Assembly: GCA_030123525.1 (NCBI GenBank)
Contig: CP126125.1
Location: forward strand, 2,418,001-2,482,000
DNA length: 64,000 bases
Direction of reading: 5' to 3'
From: ELB16-189 sp018266435
Lineage (GTDB): Bacteria; Bacteroidota; Bacteroidia; Cytophagales; Cyclobacteriaceae
Shown here: positions 26,806 to 35,572 of the stretch, piece by piece
Layout: the number at the start of each line of letters is the position of its first letter
Numbering within the stretch: the stretch's first letter is position 1
Translations under genes and position numbers: made by a program
Notes under the pieces: generated by a model
The model's input: only the letters and a program-made list of their open reading frames with translations
Databases searched by the model: none
What the model was told of the DNA's origin: nothing

Positions 26806-27306
26806 TTATGATTTTATCAGCCGCCTGGCTGTGCGAAACCGCTTGATGTAATAATCGGAATACAGGTCGCTCTCCACCACCCCCAGTGTAGTGGAGGCAT
26901 GAATGAACTTGATGTGATCTTTCCCCTTTACTTCGGTCACAAGGCCCACGTGCGTGATTTCTCTTTTCTTTTTACCGGTGGCAAAAAAAAGCAGGTCGCC
27001 CGGCTGCAATTCATTGATTTTTATTTTTTCGCCCTGCAGGGCTTGTGCATCGGCTGTGCGAGGTAATTCTATTTTGATGGATTTAAAAGCATGGCCGGTA
27101 AGAGCCGAACAATCCATGCCCGAGCGCGTGGTGCCGCCCCATTTATAGGGTGTGCCAGTGTAGCTACGGGCTGTTTGGATAACTGTGTTGATTTTCTTCT
27201 CCCTCGTCTTTGAAAGTCGTGATGAACCACAACCCGACATAAAAACGGTCAATGAAAAAACAAATCCTAAAAAAATTAATTGCGTAATTTTACCCGGCTC
27301 AATCAT
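26806..27306 (-). CDS. NlpC/P60 lipoprotein peptidase, Spr-like
   Basis: The ATG at 27306 (MIEPGKITQL) is chosen: it gives a lipoprotein signal with lipobox SGC and Cys26, and leaves space for the divergent gene. The catalytic domain has the standard motif SGMDCSALTGHAF (Cys66), then HVGLV and a later HAST. It hydrolyses cell-wall cross-link peptides from the outer membrane side, as Spr/MepS do. Unlike the first NlpC/P60 protein in this window, its active site is intact. It is transcribed divergently from the FAD oxidase gene with only 17 bases between starts. Confidence 0.92.
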   Translation of the reverse strand: MIEPGKITQLIFLGFVFSLTVFMSGCGSSRLSKTREKKINTVIQTARSYTGTPYKWGGTTRSGMDCSALTGHAFKSIKIELPRTADAQALQGEKIKINELQPGDLLFFATGKKKREITHVGLVTEVKGKDHIKFIHASTTLGVVESDLYSDYYIKRFRTARRLIKS

Positions 27307-27323
27307 CCTTACAAATTTATACG

Positions 27324-28766
27324 ATGACGCTTGCAAAAGAAATGGAAACAACAATTAAAACGAGTGTACCCCAAGAAGTGATCAATGATTTTAAAAAAAT
27401 AGTAGGAGAAGAGAATGTGCTGCTAGACCGTGAAACTAAATCAGATTACGGAAGCGACAAAACCGAAGATTATCACTTTATGCCCGATGTGGTGGTGAAA
27501 CCCGCAACAACTCAGGAAGTAAGCGAACTTTTGAAAATCTGCAACAAGTATAAAATACCTGCCACTCCACGCGGAGCCGGCACAGGGTTGAGCGGTGGTG
27601 CGCTTCCCGTAAAAAACGGAGTCGTGATTTCAATGGAGCGTTTCAATAAAATTTTGAATATCGATGAACTGAACCTTCAGGCTACTGTAGAGCCAGGTGT
27701 AATCACCGAAGTTTTTCAAAACACGGTAAAAGCAAAAAATCTTTTTTATCCCCCTGACCCTGCGAGCCGCGGATCGTGTTTTCTTGGCGGAAACCTCGCC
27801 AACAATTCGGGCGGACCAAAAGCCGTGAAGTATGGCGTTACCCGCGACTATGTGATCAATATGGAGGTGGTGTTGCCCACCGGAGAAATTATCTGGACGG
27901 CTGCGAACGTGCTGAAGAATTCCACCGGCTATAACCTTACCCAGTTAATGTGCGGCAGCGAAGGCACACTGGGTATTATCACCAAAATTGTTTTTAAACT
28001 TCGCGGCCTTCCGCAGAAGACCGTGCTGATGATGATTCCTTTTGTAACGAACGAAGAAGCATGCCGCGCCATTGCTGCCATTTTTAGGGAAGGCATTACA
28101 CCTTCGGGAATGGAATTTTTTGAAAAAGAAGCGGCTACCAAAACATTTGAATACTGCGCGAAAGTATTAAACAGCCCCGTTACCACAAAGTTGGCCGAGG
28201 GTATGAATGCGTATCTTCTCTGCGAGTTGGATGGTAACGATGAGGAAGTGCTGATGCGCGATGCCGAGCGGGTGATGGGTGTGATAGAAAAATTTCAAAG
28301 TGGAGAAGTTTTATTTGCCGACAGTGCCCTGCAAAAAGAAGAACTGTGGAAGATCAGAAAAAACATTTCGCCCGCGGTAAACTGGTACACTCTTACCAAA
28401 TCAGACGATGTAGTGGTGCCACGGGCTAATCTTCCTAAATTAATTTCGGGTATTAAAGAAATAGGTAAACGGTACGGTTTCAATACCGTATGCTTCGGCC
28501 ACCTGGGGGACGGAAATCTGCATGTCAATATTTTGAAAGAAACTATTAGCGAAGAACGTTGGGAGAAAGAAATTCCTGAAGGTATAGGTGAAATTTTTAA
28601 ACTTACCGTGAGCCTGGGCGGAACACTTTCAGGCGAACACGGCATCGGCATTGCTAAGCGGCCGTATATGTCAATTGCTATGAGCGAAGTGAACCTGAAC
28701 CTGATGCGTGGCATTAAGAAAATATTTGATCCAAACGGAATATTGAATCCCGGAAAGATCTTTTAG
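27324..28766 (+). CDS. FAD-linked oxidase, GlcD/D-lactate dehydrogenase type
   Basis: A 480-residue flavoprotein with an FAD-binding PCMH domain (PRGAGTGLSGGALPV, then DPASRGSCFLGGNLANNSGG) and the FAD-oxidase C-terminal domain (FGHLGDGNLHVN, GEHGIG). The family oxidises 2-hydroxy acids such as glycolate or D-lactate, feeding electrons to quinone or another acceptor. GlcE/GlcF-type partners are absent here. The ATG at 27324 begins MTLAKEMETT; an ATG at 27342 is also possible. Confidence 0.92.
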   Translation: MTLAKEMETTIKTSVPQEVINDFKKIVGEENVLLDRETKSDYGSDKTEDYHFMPDVVVKPATTQEVSELLKICNKYKIPATPRGAGTGLSGGALPVKNGVVISMERFNKILNIDELNLQATVEPGVITEVFQNTVKAKNLFYPPDPASRGSCFLGGNLANNSGGPKAVKYGVTRDYVINMEVVLPTGEIIWTAANVLKNSTGYNLTQLMCGSEGTLGIITKIVFKLRGLPQKTVLMMIPFVTNEEACRAIAAIFREGITPSGMEFFEKEAATKTFEYCAKVLNSPVTTKLAEGMNAYLLCELDGNDEEVLMRDAERVMGVIEKFQSGEVLFADSALQKEELWKIRKNISPAVNWYTLTKSDDVVVPRANLPKLISGIKEIGKRYGFNTVCFGHLGDGNLHVNILKETISEERWEKEIPEGIGEIFKLTVSLGGTLSGEHGIGIAKRPYMSIAMSEVNLNLMRGIKKIFDPNGILNPGKIF

Positions 28767-28871
28767 TGTTCATCTAAAAAAAATGAATAGAGATAGATTA
28801 GTTACAAGTGAGTCGTTACTCAATCAATACTTCAGTTATTCAATATAATGAGAACATCAACCAATTAACAC

Positions 28872-29609
28872 ATGAAAAAAATAATTGCTGTACTATTAAC
28901 CCTTGCAGCCTGTACTCAAGCAAAAAAAGAATTGCAATCATCAACCCAGGCATCTGCAGACAACAAACTCACCGAGGTACAACAGCAAGAAGGATGGAAG
29001 CTTCTTTTTGATGGACAAACGCTAACCGGTTGGAAAATTTATAAAGAATGGAAAAATAATACATGGGAAGTAAAAGACGGTACGCTGCACTGCCGCCCGG
29101 TAAACGAACAGGTAAAAGGTGATGGCGATGAGCGCTCCGACCTGATGACCACCGAACAATTTGCCAACTTTGAATTTACCTGCAACTGGAAAATTTCGCC
29201 TGAAGGAAACAGCGGTATTATTTACCGGGTTACTGAAGAATTCGAACAACCTTATTTTTCGGGCCCCGAGTACCAGTTGATCGATGACGAAGGGTATAAG
29301 CCCAAACAAAACGATGTACACCTGACAGGAGCAAACTACGACATGATGCCACCCACGGCAAAGGTGGTGAAACCCGTGGGCGAATGGAATTTTACTAAAA
29401 TAGTAGCAAATGGAAATCATGTAGAGCATTGGCTCAACGGGCAAAAAATAGTGGAGTATGAATTAAGGTCGCCCGATTGGCAAAAAAGAAAAGACGAAAG
29501 CAAATGGAAAGATAAAAAAGGCTACGGCATGGCTTCTCAAGGTCATATTGACTTACAAGATCACGGCAGCGAAGTATGGTTTAAGAACGTGATGATAAAA
29601 GCTTTATAA
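28872..29609 (+). CDS. DUF1080 lipoprotein (3-keto-glycoside hydrolase family)
   Basis: A 245-residue lipoprotein: MKKIIAVLLTLAAC with acylation at Cys14, then a single DUF1080 domain (WKLLFDGQTLTGWKIYKEW, FEFTCNWKISPEGNSGIIYR, QGHIDLQDHGSEVWFKNVMI). The fold is a concanavalin-like sandwich. Members of this family act on 3-keto-glycosides, opening the glycosidic bond after oxidation by a separate dehydrogenase. Gene stands alone between the FAD oxidase and asparagine synthase genes. Confidence 0.93.
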   Translation: MKKIIAVLLTLAACTQAKKELQSSTQASADNKLTEVQQQEGWKLLFDGQTLTGWKIYKEWKNNTWEVKDGTLHCRPVNEQVKGDGDERSDLMTTEQFANFEFTCNWKISPEGNSGIIYRVTEEFEQPYFSGPEYQLIDDEGYKPKQNDVHLTGANYDMMPPTAKVVKPVGEWNFTKIVANGNHVEHWLNGQKIVEYELRSPDWQKRKDESKWKDKKGYGMASQGHIDLQDHGSEVWFKNVMIKAL

Positions 29610-29699
29610 AATTTTATACCTTCTGCCACTAAATAAAACTTACTTTTTTACCGATTAAAAACCGGATTGCAGTGAATAAACATCCGGTCAATAAAAATC

Positions 29700-31616
29700 A
29701 TGTGCGGCATTACCGGAATATTTGCATTTAACCTTGTTGGCAAGTTTAATCTTGTCAACGTTACAGCCGCTACGAAAGCACTTCACCAACGAGGCCCCGA
29801 CCACCAGGATATTTACCATGATGAATTTGTTGGCCTCGGTCACCGCAGGCTGAGCATCATTGACACCAGCGCGGTGGCTCATCAACCAATGTGGGACGAA
29901 ACCCAACGCTACTGTATCGTTTTTAATGGAGAGATTTTTAATTTTCAAGAACTTAAAAATGATTTGGAAAGGAGAGGGGTAACTTCTTTTTTCTCGCACT
30001 CCGATACCGAAGTTCTTTTAAAACTATTTATTCTTGAAAAAGAAAAGTGCCTGAATAAACTCAATGGATTTTTTGCGTTTTGCGTTTACGATAAACAAGA
30101 GCAAAGTCTTTTTTTAGCACGAGACCGTTTTGGGGTGAAACCCCTTCTTTACTTGCTCGATGAAGATAAATTTATCTTCGCTTCTGAGATGAAATCGGTT
30201 CTTGCATACGGAATAGAAAAAGAGATGGATTACACCTCGCTCCATACCTACCTTCAGCTTAATTACATTCCGGCACCGAAAACAATTTTTAAAAATGTAA
30301 AAAAACTTTTACCCGGACATTTTATTAAGGTTCACAACCGACAGGCCACCGTTCAGAAATACTATTCGATTCCTTACCCGTGGACGGCTAACCACGGGCA
30401 GTTGACCTTGGATTATGAACAAGCTAAACAAAAATTTTCTCAGCTTCTCGAGGTGTCTGTTCAGCGCAGATTAGTATCAGATGTGCCGCTTGGATCTTTT
30501 TTAAGTGGTGGCATTGATTCATCGATTGTTACCGGCCTGGCTGCCCAACATAAACCCAACCTTCATACGTTTTCGATTGGCTTTCGAGATGAAAAATTTT
30601 TTGACGAAACAAATTATGCCAACCTTGTAGCCAAACATTTTAAGACCGAGCACACGGTTTTTTCGCTCACAAACAATGACCTTTACGCGTCTGTCCATTC
30701 CATCCTTGATTACATCGATGAGCCGTTTGCCGATTCATCGGCCATCAACGTTTACATTTTAAGCCGACAAACACGCCAGCAGGCTACGGTTGCATTGAGC
30801 GGAGATGGTGCAGATGAACTTTTGGCCGGGTACAACAAACACGAAGCGTTTTGCAGCGTGATTAACCGGGGATGGAAAGAAAACCTGGTGAGCAAACTTT
30901 ACCCTTTCTGGAAAATATTGCCGCAGTCACGAAATAATTTTTTAGGAAATAGAATACGACAACTCAATCGCTTTGCGGAAGGCATGAAGCTTTCATCGCG
31001 CGAAAGGTATTGGCGGTGGGCCGGTTACGCTAAAGACAATGTGGCGCTTAACCTCTTTTCATCAAAGAGCAAAGAACAATTCAGTTACCAGGAATTTGAA
31101 TCTTATAAAAAAGAATTACTTCAGACTATTCCTGAGAACGAATCCATTAACGATATTTTATTGACTGACTTTCACCTGGTACTGCCTAACGACATGCTTA
31201 CCAAAGTAGATTGGATGAGTATGGCTAATGGGCTGGAAGTACGCACACCCTTTTTGGATGTAGATCTGGTGAATTTCGTTTTCTCACTACCCGATGATTT
31301 CAAAATCAATTCTTCGTTACGAAAACGAATTGCTCAGGATGCCTTCCGTAATTTCTTACCCACTGCGCTCTATAACCGCCCAAAGAAGGGGTTTGAAGTA
31401 CCGATGCTGAAATGGCTTCGCCACGAAATGAAATCGCTTATCCAGGATGATCTATTGTCAGAAAAAAACGTGCGCGATCAAGCTATTTTTGATCATGTTG
31501 AGATAGAAAAGCTAAAAAGGCAATTATTTTCATCTAACCCTGGCGATGTGCATGCCCGCATTTGGGGATTGGTTGTATTTCAATGGTGGTGGAAAAAATA
31601 TTTTATCAATCAATGA
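29700..31616 (+). CDS. asnB: Asparagine synthase (glutamine-hydrolysing)
   Basis: A 638-residue class B asparagine synthetase. It starts MCGITGIFAF, so Cys2 is the glutaminase nucleophile after Met removal. The N-terminal half is the class II glutaminase (RGPDHQDIYHDE, GHRRLSI). The synthetase half has the PP-loop SGGIDSS (about 268-274) and DGADELLAGY. It makes asparagine from aspartate, glutamine and ATP, although in Bacteroidota some paralogues modify sugars or peptides. Its stop overlaps the start of the alpha/beta hydrolase gene. Confidence 0.93.
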   Translation: MCGITGIFAFNLVGKFNLVNVTAATKALHQRGPDHQDIYHDEFVGLGHRRLSIIDTSAVAHQPMWDETQRYCIVFNGEIFNFQELKNDLERRGVTSFFSHSDTEVLLKLFILEKEKCLNKLNGFFAFCVYDKQEQSLFLARDRFGVKPLLYLLDEDKFIFASEMKSVLAYGIEKEMDYTSLHTYLQLNYIPAPKTIFKNVKKLLPGHFIKVHNRQATVQKYYSIPYPWTANHGQLTLDYEQAKQKFSQLLEVSVQRRLVSDVPLGSFLSGGIDSSIVTGLAAQHKPNLHTFSIGFRDEKFFDETNYANLVAKHFKTEHTVFSLTNNDLYASVHSILDYIDEPFADSSAINVYILSRQTRQQATVALSGDGADELLAGYNKHEAFCSVINRGWKENLVSKLYPFWKILPQSRNNFLGNRIRQLNRFAEGMKLSSRERYWRWAGYAKDNVALNLFSSKSKEQFSYQEFESYKKELLQTIPENESINDILLTDFHLVLPNDMLTKVDWMSMANGLEVRTPFLDVDLVNFVFSLPDDFKINSSLRKRIAQDAFRNFLPTALYNRPKKGFEVPMLKWLRHEMKSLIQDDLLSEKNVRDQAIFDHVEIEKLKRQLFSSNPGDVHARIWGLVVFQWWWKKYFINQ

Positions 31617-32524
31617 ACAGGAAGCAATTATGGATTGGGCTGTTGTTGGTTTCGTGCAGTACTACGCCCCGTGATGAAGTGGGCATGGTCGATGTAAAAG
31701 GAACTTCCCTTTTTTATCACATCATTGGCAAGGGAGAACCTGTCATTGTGGTTCACGGTGGTCCGTTGTTGGATCAATCGTATTTGTTCGACCATTTCAA
31801 AACACTGGCAACTGACCACTTGCTCATTTTTTATGACCAGCGGGTAAGTGGAAAATCGGCTGCCAATGCAGATAGTTTGTCACTTACTATGGCAAACATG
31901 GTTGATGACATTGAAGCGATTCGTGAGAAACTTTCTCTCGGTCACGTACACGTGATCGGGCACTCGTGGGGAGGTTTTTTGGCCGCGCAATATGCCAGCG
32001 AATACCCGTTAAATGTGAAGTCATTAATTCTTTGCAATGCCATGCCGCCTACCCAGCGACTGTGGCAACAAGAAGAAAGCGAGATTGCCAGACGATTAAC
32101 GGCTTACGACAGCAGCGTTAGAGAGGCAATCATGAGTTCGGAAGGATTCAGAAATAAAGAGATGGACCTTGTGGATTCACTTATGAAAGTTTCTTTTAAG
32201 ATTCAGTTTGCTGATACCTCCAAACTTTCAAGACTGAAAATCAGGTTACCTCAAGATTATTTTCAACGACTTAAAATTTTTTCACACATCAGAAAAGAGT
32301 TTTATTCGTTCGATATTACAGGGCAACTTAAGCGCATCATTGCCCCAACACTAATCATCTGCGGTGACCAGGAGCCGGCATTGCATATTGCTGCACCGGT
32401 TTACAAAGAAAACATTGCCGATTCAAAAGTGATTGTGATAAAACAAAGCGGACATTTTCCATTTATTGAACAACCCGATGATTTTATCGAAGTTGTCAGC
32501 CAATTTTGGAAAGAAATAAAATGA
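31613..32524 (+). CDS. Alpha/beta hydrolase lipoprotein, prolyl aminopeptidase-like
   Basis: The start at 31613 (MNRKQLWIGLLLVSC) gives a lipoprotein signal and overlaps the asparagine synthase stop by four bases (ATGA). The 303-residue product has the HGGP oxyanion motif (VVHGGPLLDQ), the nucleophile elbow GHSWGG with Ser118, an Asp near CGDQEPALH, and the final His in QSGHFPFIEQPDD. HGGP plus GHSWGG is the pattern of proline iminopeptidases, but esterases share it. Coupling to an asparagine synthase-like gene is unusual and may reflect a joint pathway. Confidence 0.88.
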   Translation: MNRKQLWIGLLLVSCSTTPRDEVGMVDVKGTSLFYHIIGKGEPVIVVHGGPLLDQSYLFDHFKTLATDHLLIFYDQRVSGKSAANADSLSLTMANMVDDIEAIREKLSLGHVHVIGHSWGGFLAAQYASEYPLNVKSLILCNAMPPTQRLWQQEESEIARRLTAYDSSVREAIMSSEGFRNKEMDLVDSLMKVSFKIQFADTSKLSRLKIRLPQDYFQRLKIFSHIRKEFYSFDITGQLKRIIAPTLIICGDQEPALHIAAPVYKENIADSKVIVIKQSGHFPFIEQPDDFIEVVSQFWKEIK

Positions 32525-32527
32525 GTT

Positions 32528-32743
32528 TTACCGCAATGAATCTAAATAAAGCTGCTCCACTTTTTTTCTAGCCCACGCAGTTTTTCGCAAGAAGGTTAAA
32601 CTTGATTTGATGCTCGGCTCAAACCGAAAACAGTTGATGGGTATGATGCTGCCCAAATCATTCCAACCATAGACTTCTACCAAATGATTCAAAATCATTT
32701 CTAATGTTTTGCCGTGTAAGGGGTTGTTGGGTTGGGTTTCCAT
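32528..32743 (-). CDS. VF530 family small DNA-binding protein
   Basis: A 71-residue protein of the VF530 (DUF2132) family, recognised from NNPLHGKTLEMILNHLVE, YGWNDLGSIIPINCF and SLTFLRKTAWARKKVE. The family folds as a small helical domain reported to bind DNA. It is 4 bases beyond the glnS stop on the same strand and convergent with the hydrolase gene. Role unknown. Confidence 0.9.
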   Translation of the reverse strand: METQPNNPLHGKTLEMILNHLVEVYGWNDLGSIIPINCFRFEPSIKSSLTFLRKTAWARKKVEQLYLDSLR

Positions 32744-32747
32744 GAAG

Positions 32748-34391
32748 CTATTTGCTATCCCTTAACGTTACTGTCCTGTTAAAGACTAATTTTTCTTTTG
32801 TTGAGTCTTGATCAGTACAAAAATATCCCATTCGTAAAAACTGAAACTTGTCTCCCGGTTTTGATTTGGCCAACTCCGGTTCAGCAAAGACCTTACGGAT
32901 TACTTTTAGTGAATTAGGATTTAAATGATTTTTAAAATCATCATCAATGGCATTCATATCTTCTGTGGTAAACAGCCGGTCATACAAACGCACCTCGGCT
33001 TCTTTGGCGTGGTGTGCGCTCACCCAATGGATCACGCCTTTTACGTGAAGTCCAGAGGTATCGTGGCCGCTTCGGCTTTCAGGAATATATGAGCATCGAA
33101 GTTCAGCCACACGCCCGTTGCTCTCTTTGATTACTTCATCGCACTTAATGATGAATCCACTCTTTAATCGCACCATTCCACCGGGGGATAGACGAAAATA
33201 CTTTTTGGGTGGATTCTCCATGAAATCTTCCTGCTCTATCCACAACTCCCGGCTAAAAGGCATTTCGCGTATCCCGCCATTTTCTGCTTCCGTGTTGTTT
33301 TCGGTCGGCATCCATTCGGTTTTGCCTTCGGGGTAATTGGTAATCACCACTTTCAGTGGATCGAACACAACCATTCTGCGCTCGGCAATTTTGTTCAGTT
33401 GCTCACGTACACAAAACTCCAGCAGGCCAATGTCAATCAGGTTGTCACGTTTGGCTACACCAATTTTTTCACAAAACTCGCGCAAGGCCTCAGGTGTATA
33501 ACCCCTTCTGCGTACCCCACTCAACGTAGGCATGCGCGGATCATCCCAGCCGCTTACCAGGTTTTCGTTTACCAACTGTAACAGTTTGCGTTTGCTCATC
33601 ATGGTGTAGGTCATGTTGAGGCGCGCAAATTCATATTGTCTCGATGGATAGATTTCTAACTTCTCAATGCACCAATTGTATAACTCACGGTGTGGAACAA
33701 ACTCCAGCGTGCAAATGCTGTGGGTGATCTGCTCAATGGAGTCACTTTGCCCGTGAGCAAAGTCATACATCGGGTAGATGCACCAGGCATCGCCTGTGCG
33801 GTGATGGTGTGCGTGCTTGATGCGGTACAAAACGGGGTCGCGCATGAGCATGTTTACATGCCCCATGTCAATTTTTGCCCGCAGCACTTTCGATCCATCC
33901 ACATGCTTGCCATCTTTCATTTCCTGAAAGAGCTTCAAGTTTTCTTCAATGGAGCGATTGCGGTACAGGCTATTTATTCCCGGAGTGGTTGGCGTTCCTT
34001 TTTGTTCGGCCATTTCTTCACTGGTGCTGTCGTCCACATAGGCCAGACCTTTTTTAATCAATTTTACTGCAAACTCATACAACTGCGGAAAATAATCGCT
34101 TGCATAAAGCTCTTCACTCCACTGAAAGCCCAGCCACTGCACATCTTGTTTAATGTTCTCTACATACTCCACTTCTTCCGTTACCGGGTTGGTATCGTCA
34201 AAGCGCAGGTTCGTTTTGCCACCGTATTTCAGCGCCAGTCCGAAATTGAGGCAAATACTTTTGGCATGCCCCAAATGCAGGTAGCCATTTGGCTCAGGCG
34301 GAAAGCGCGTAGCAATTGTTTTGTGTTTTCCCGCAGCTAAATCAGCCTCTACAATCTCTTCAATAAAATTTAAACTCTTTTCTTCAGTCAT
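32748..34391 (-). CDS. glnS: Glutamine--tRNA ligase
   Basis: The ATG at 34391 (MTEEKSLNFIEEIVEADLAA) is preferred to one 7 codons upstream. The 547-residue class I synthetase has the HIGH-type motif PPEPNGYLHLGHAKS and the KMSKS-type motif MSKRKLL. LRFDDTNPVTEE and the C-terminal anticodon-binding barrel (GVIHWVSAHHAKEAEVRLYD) identify it as GlnRS rather than GluRS. Charges tRNA-Gln directly. A GC-rich repeat-like element lies just upstream. Confidence 0.96.
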   Translation of the reverse strand: MTEEKSLNFIEEIVEADLAAGKHKTIATRFPPEPNGYLHLGHAKSICLNFGLALKYGGKTNLRFDDTNPVTEEVEYVENIKQDVQWLGFQWSEELYASDYFPQLYEFAVKLIKKGLAYVDDSTSEEMAEQKGTPTTPGINSLYRNRSIEENLKLFQEMKDGKHVDGSKVLRAKIDMGHVNMLMRDPVLYRIKHAHHHRTGDAWCIYPMYDFAHGQSDSIEQITHSICTLEFVPHRELYNWCIEKLEIYPSRQYEFARLNMTYTMMSKRKLLQLVNENLVSGWDDPRMPTLSGVRRRGYTPEALREFCEKIGVAKRDNLIDIGLLEFCVREQLNKIAERRMVVFDPLKVVITNYPEGKTEWMPTENNTEAENGGIREMPFSRELWIEQEDFMENPPKKYFRLSPGGMVRLKSGFIIKCDEVIKESNGRVAELRCSYIPESRSGHDTSGLHVKGVIHWVSAHHAKEAEVRLYDRLFTTEDMNAIDDDFKNHLNPNSLKVIRKVFAEPELAKSKPGDKFQFLRMGYFCTDQDSTKEKLVFNRTVTLRDSK

Positions 34392-34420
34392 GGTACATTT
34401 AAAAGTTGCCAAAGTTAAAA

Positions 34421-34560
34421 ATTTTTTTGGCGGCCTGCTCGCTCGGCTCGCACCGCGCTATCCGTTTCAAGTCCGGCCTGGCTCAAGCCATCCCGCTTCG
34501 GGCTTTTCCCTGCTATCGCTGGCCGAAAATCTGTCCACTCAGAGAGCACCACTGGCCGGG
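34421..34560 (+). repeat. GC-rich dispersed repeat-like element, copy A
   Basis: This non-coding stretch between glnS and the DUF2157 gene is visibly more GC-rich than its surroundings and begins with a T-run followed by GGCGGCC. Its ordered blocks (ACCGCGCTATCCGTTTC, GGCTCAAGCCATCCCGCT, TTCCCTGC) recur in the same order, with changes, in copy B at about 50461-50563 on the other strand (ACCGCACTTTCCATTTC, GGCTCAACCATACCGCT, TCCCTGC). That makes it a candidate dispersed intergenic repeat. Seen by eye, not by alignment software. Confidence 0.6.
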
Positions 34561-34615
34561 CACCCGTTATACCAAAACGTTCATTTAGTATCTTTGACTA
34601 ATCACTCACCGTTTA

Positions 34616-35572
34616 ATGAAGCCGGAGACACTACAAGAACTGCGTACCCAAAACCTGATTACCCCAGAGCAATTTCAGAAAATTGACACGGTTCAGACAA
34701 AGAAAATTTTTTCTGTTTTCTACGAATTGCGGATTATTCTTTACCTCGGCATAGTATTGTTTAGCACAGGCATCGGATGGCTGATTTACAAAAACATAGG
34801 CCAGCTGGGGCATTATGCAAGCTTGGGTTTATTAATCATTACTACGTTTGGCTGCTTTTATTACTCCTTTAAAAAGGGACCACCTTATTCCAGAGGGTCA
34901 GTTAAGTCACCCACCGTGTACTTTGATTATGTGGTGTTGCTGGGTTGCCTGCTTTTTGTGAGTGTGCTGGGCTATGCACAGTTTCTTTTTCACTTCCTGG
35001 ACGAATCCATTCAGGAAGTAACCCTGCTAACGGCTGTCATTTTCTTCGCTACAGCCTACCGCTTTGACCATGTGGGGGTACTTTCACTGGCAGTCACCGC
35101 CTTTGCCGCATTTTGGGGCATTCGTATTTCTCCGCAACAGTGGAGCAGCAGTGAAATTTTTTCTCAGCCTAACCTGAAAATCGCAGCCATAGTGTTGGGG
35201 TTTATCGTATCAATCGTTGCCCTGATTCTGGACCGCAGGAAAATTAAGCCACACTTTACGGTCACCTATATTAATTTTTGTTGCCTGATTTTTTTTACTG
35301 GCTGCCTGGACGGTGTTTTTGATTCATCAACCAGCGGCTTATATATTTTGTTAACTGGTATGGGTTGTGCCGGTGCGGTTTATTTTGCATTTCTAAATAA
35401 ATCATTTTTGTTTTTACTCTATGCATTCATATTTGGGTACATCGTTGCCACGTATTTGTTGGTGAAACTGGGTATTAACGAACCGGTGCTTTGGTTTTTA
35501 TACCTGATGTCATCCTGCGCTGGTTTTGTTTGGTTTATTATTCGTTTCAAAAATTTCTTTAAACGCAACTAA
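34616..35572 (+). CDS. DUF2157 multi-pass membrane protein
   Basis: A 318-residue protein whose cytoplasmic start (LQELRTQNLITPEQFQKI) matches DUF2157, followed by about eight membrane helices (for example YLGIVLFSTGIGWLIYKNIG, ALILDRRKIKPHF between helices). Function of the family is unknown. The stop overlaps the ATG of the next membrane protein by one base (TAATG), so the two are co-translated and probably form a complex. Confidence 0.8.
   Translation: MKPETLQELRTQNLITPEQFQKIDTVQTKKIFSVFYELRIILYLGIVLFSTGIGWLIYKNIGQLGHYASLGLLIITTFGCFYYSFKKGPPYSRGSVKSPTVYFDYVVLLGCLLFVSVLGYAQFLFHFLDESIQEVTLLTAVIFFATAYRFDHVGVLSLAVTAFAAFWGIRISPQQWSSSEIFSQPNLKIAAIVLGFIVSIVALILDRRKIKPHFTVTYINFCCLIFFTGCLDGVFDSSTSGLYILLTGMGCAGAVYFAFLNKSFLFLLYAFIFGYIVATYLLVKLGINEPVLWFLYLMSSCAGFVWFIIRFKNFFKRN

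Noticed and set aside
34321..34686. A 121-codon frame on the plus strand between glnS and the DUF2157 gene
   Set aside because: It overlaps the glnS start, the GC-rich repeat and the DUF2157 start, in a different frame, and has no protein-like features.
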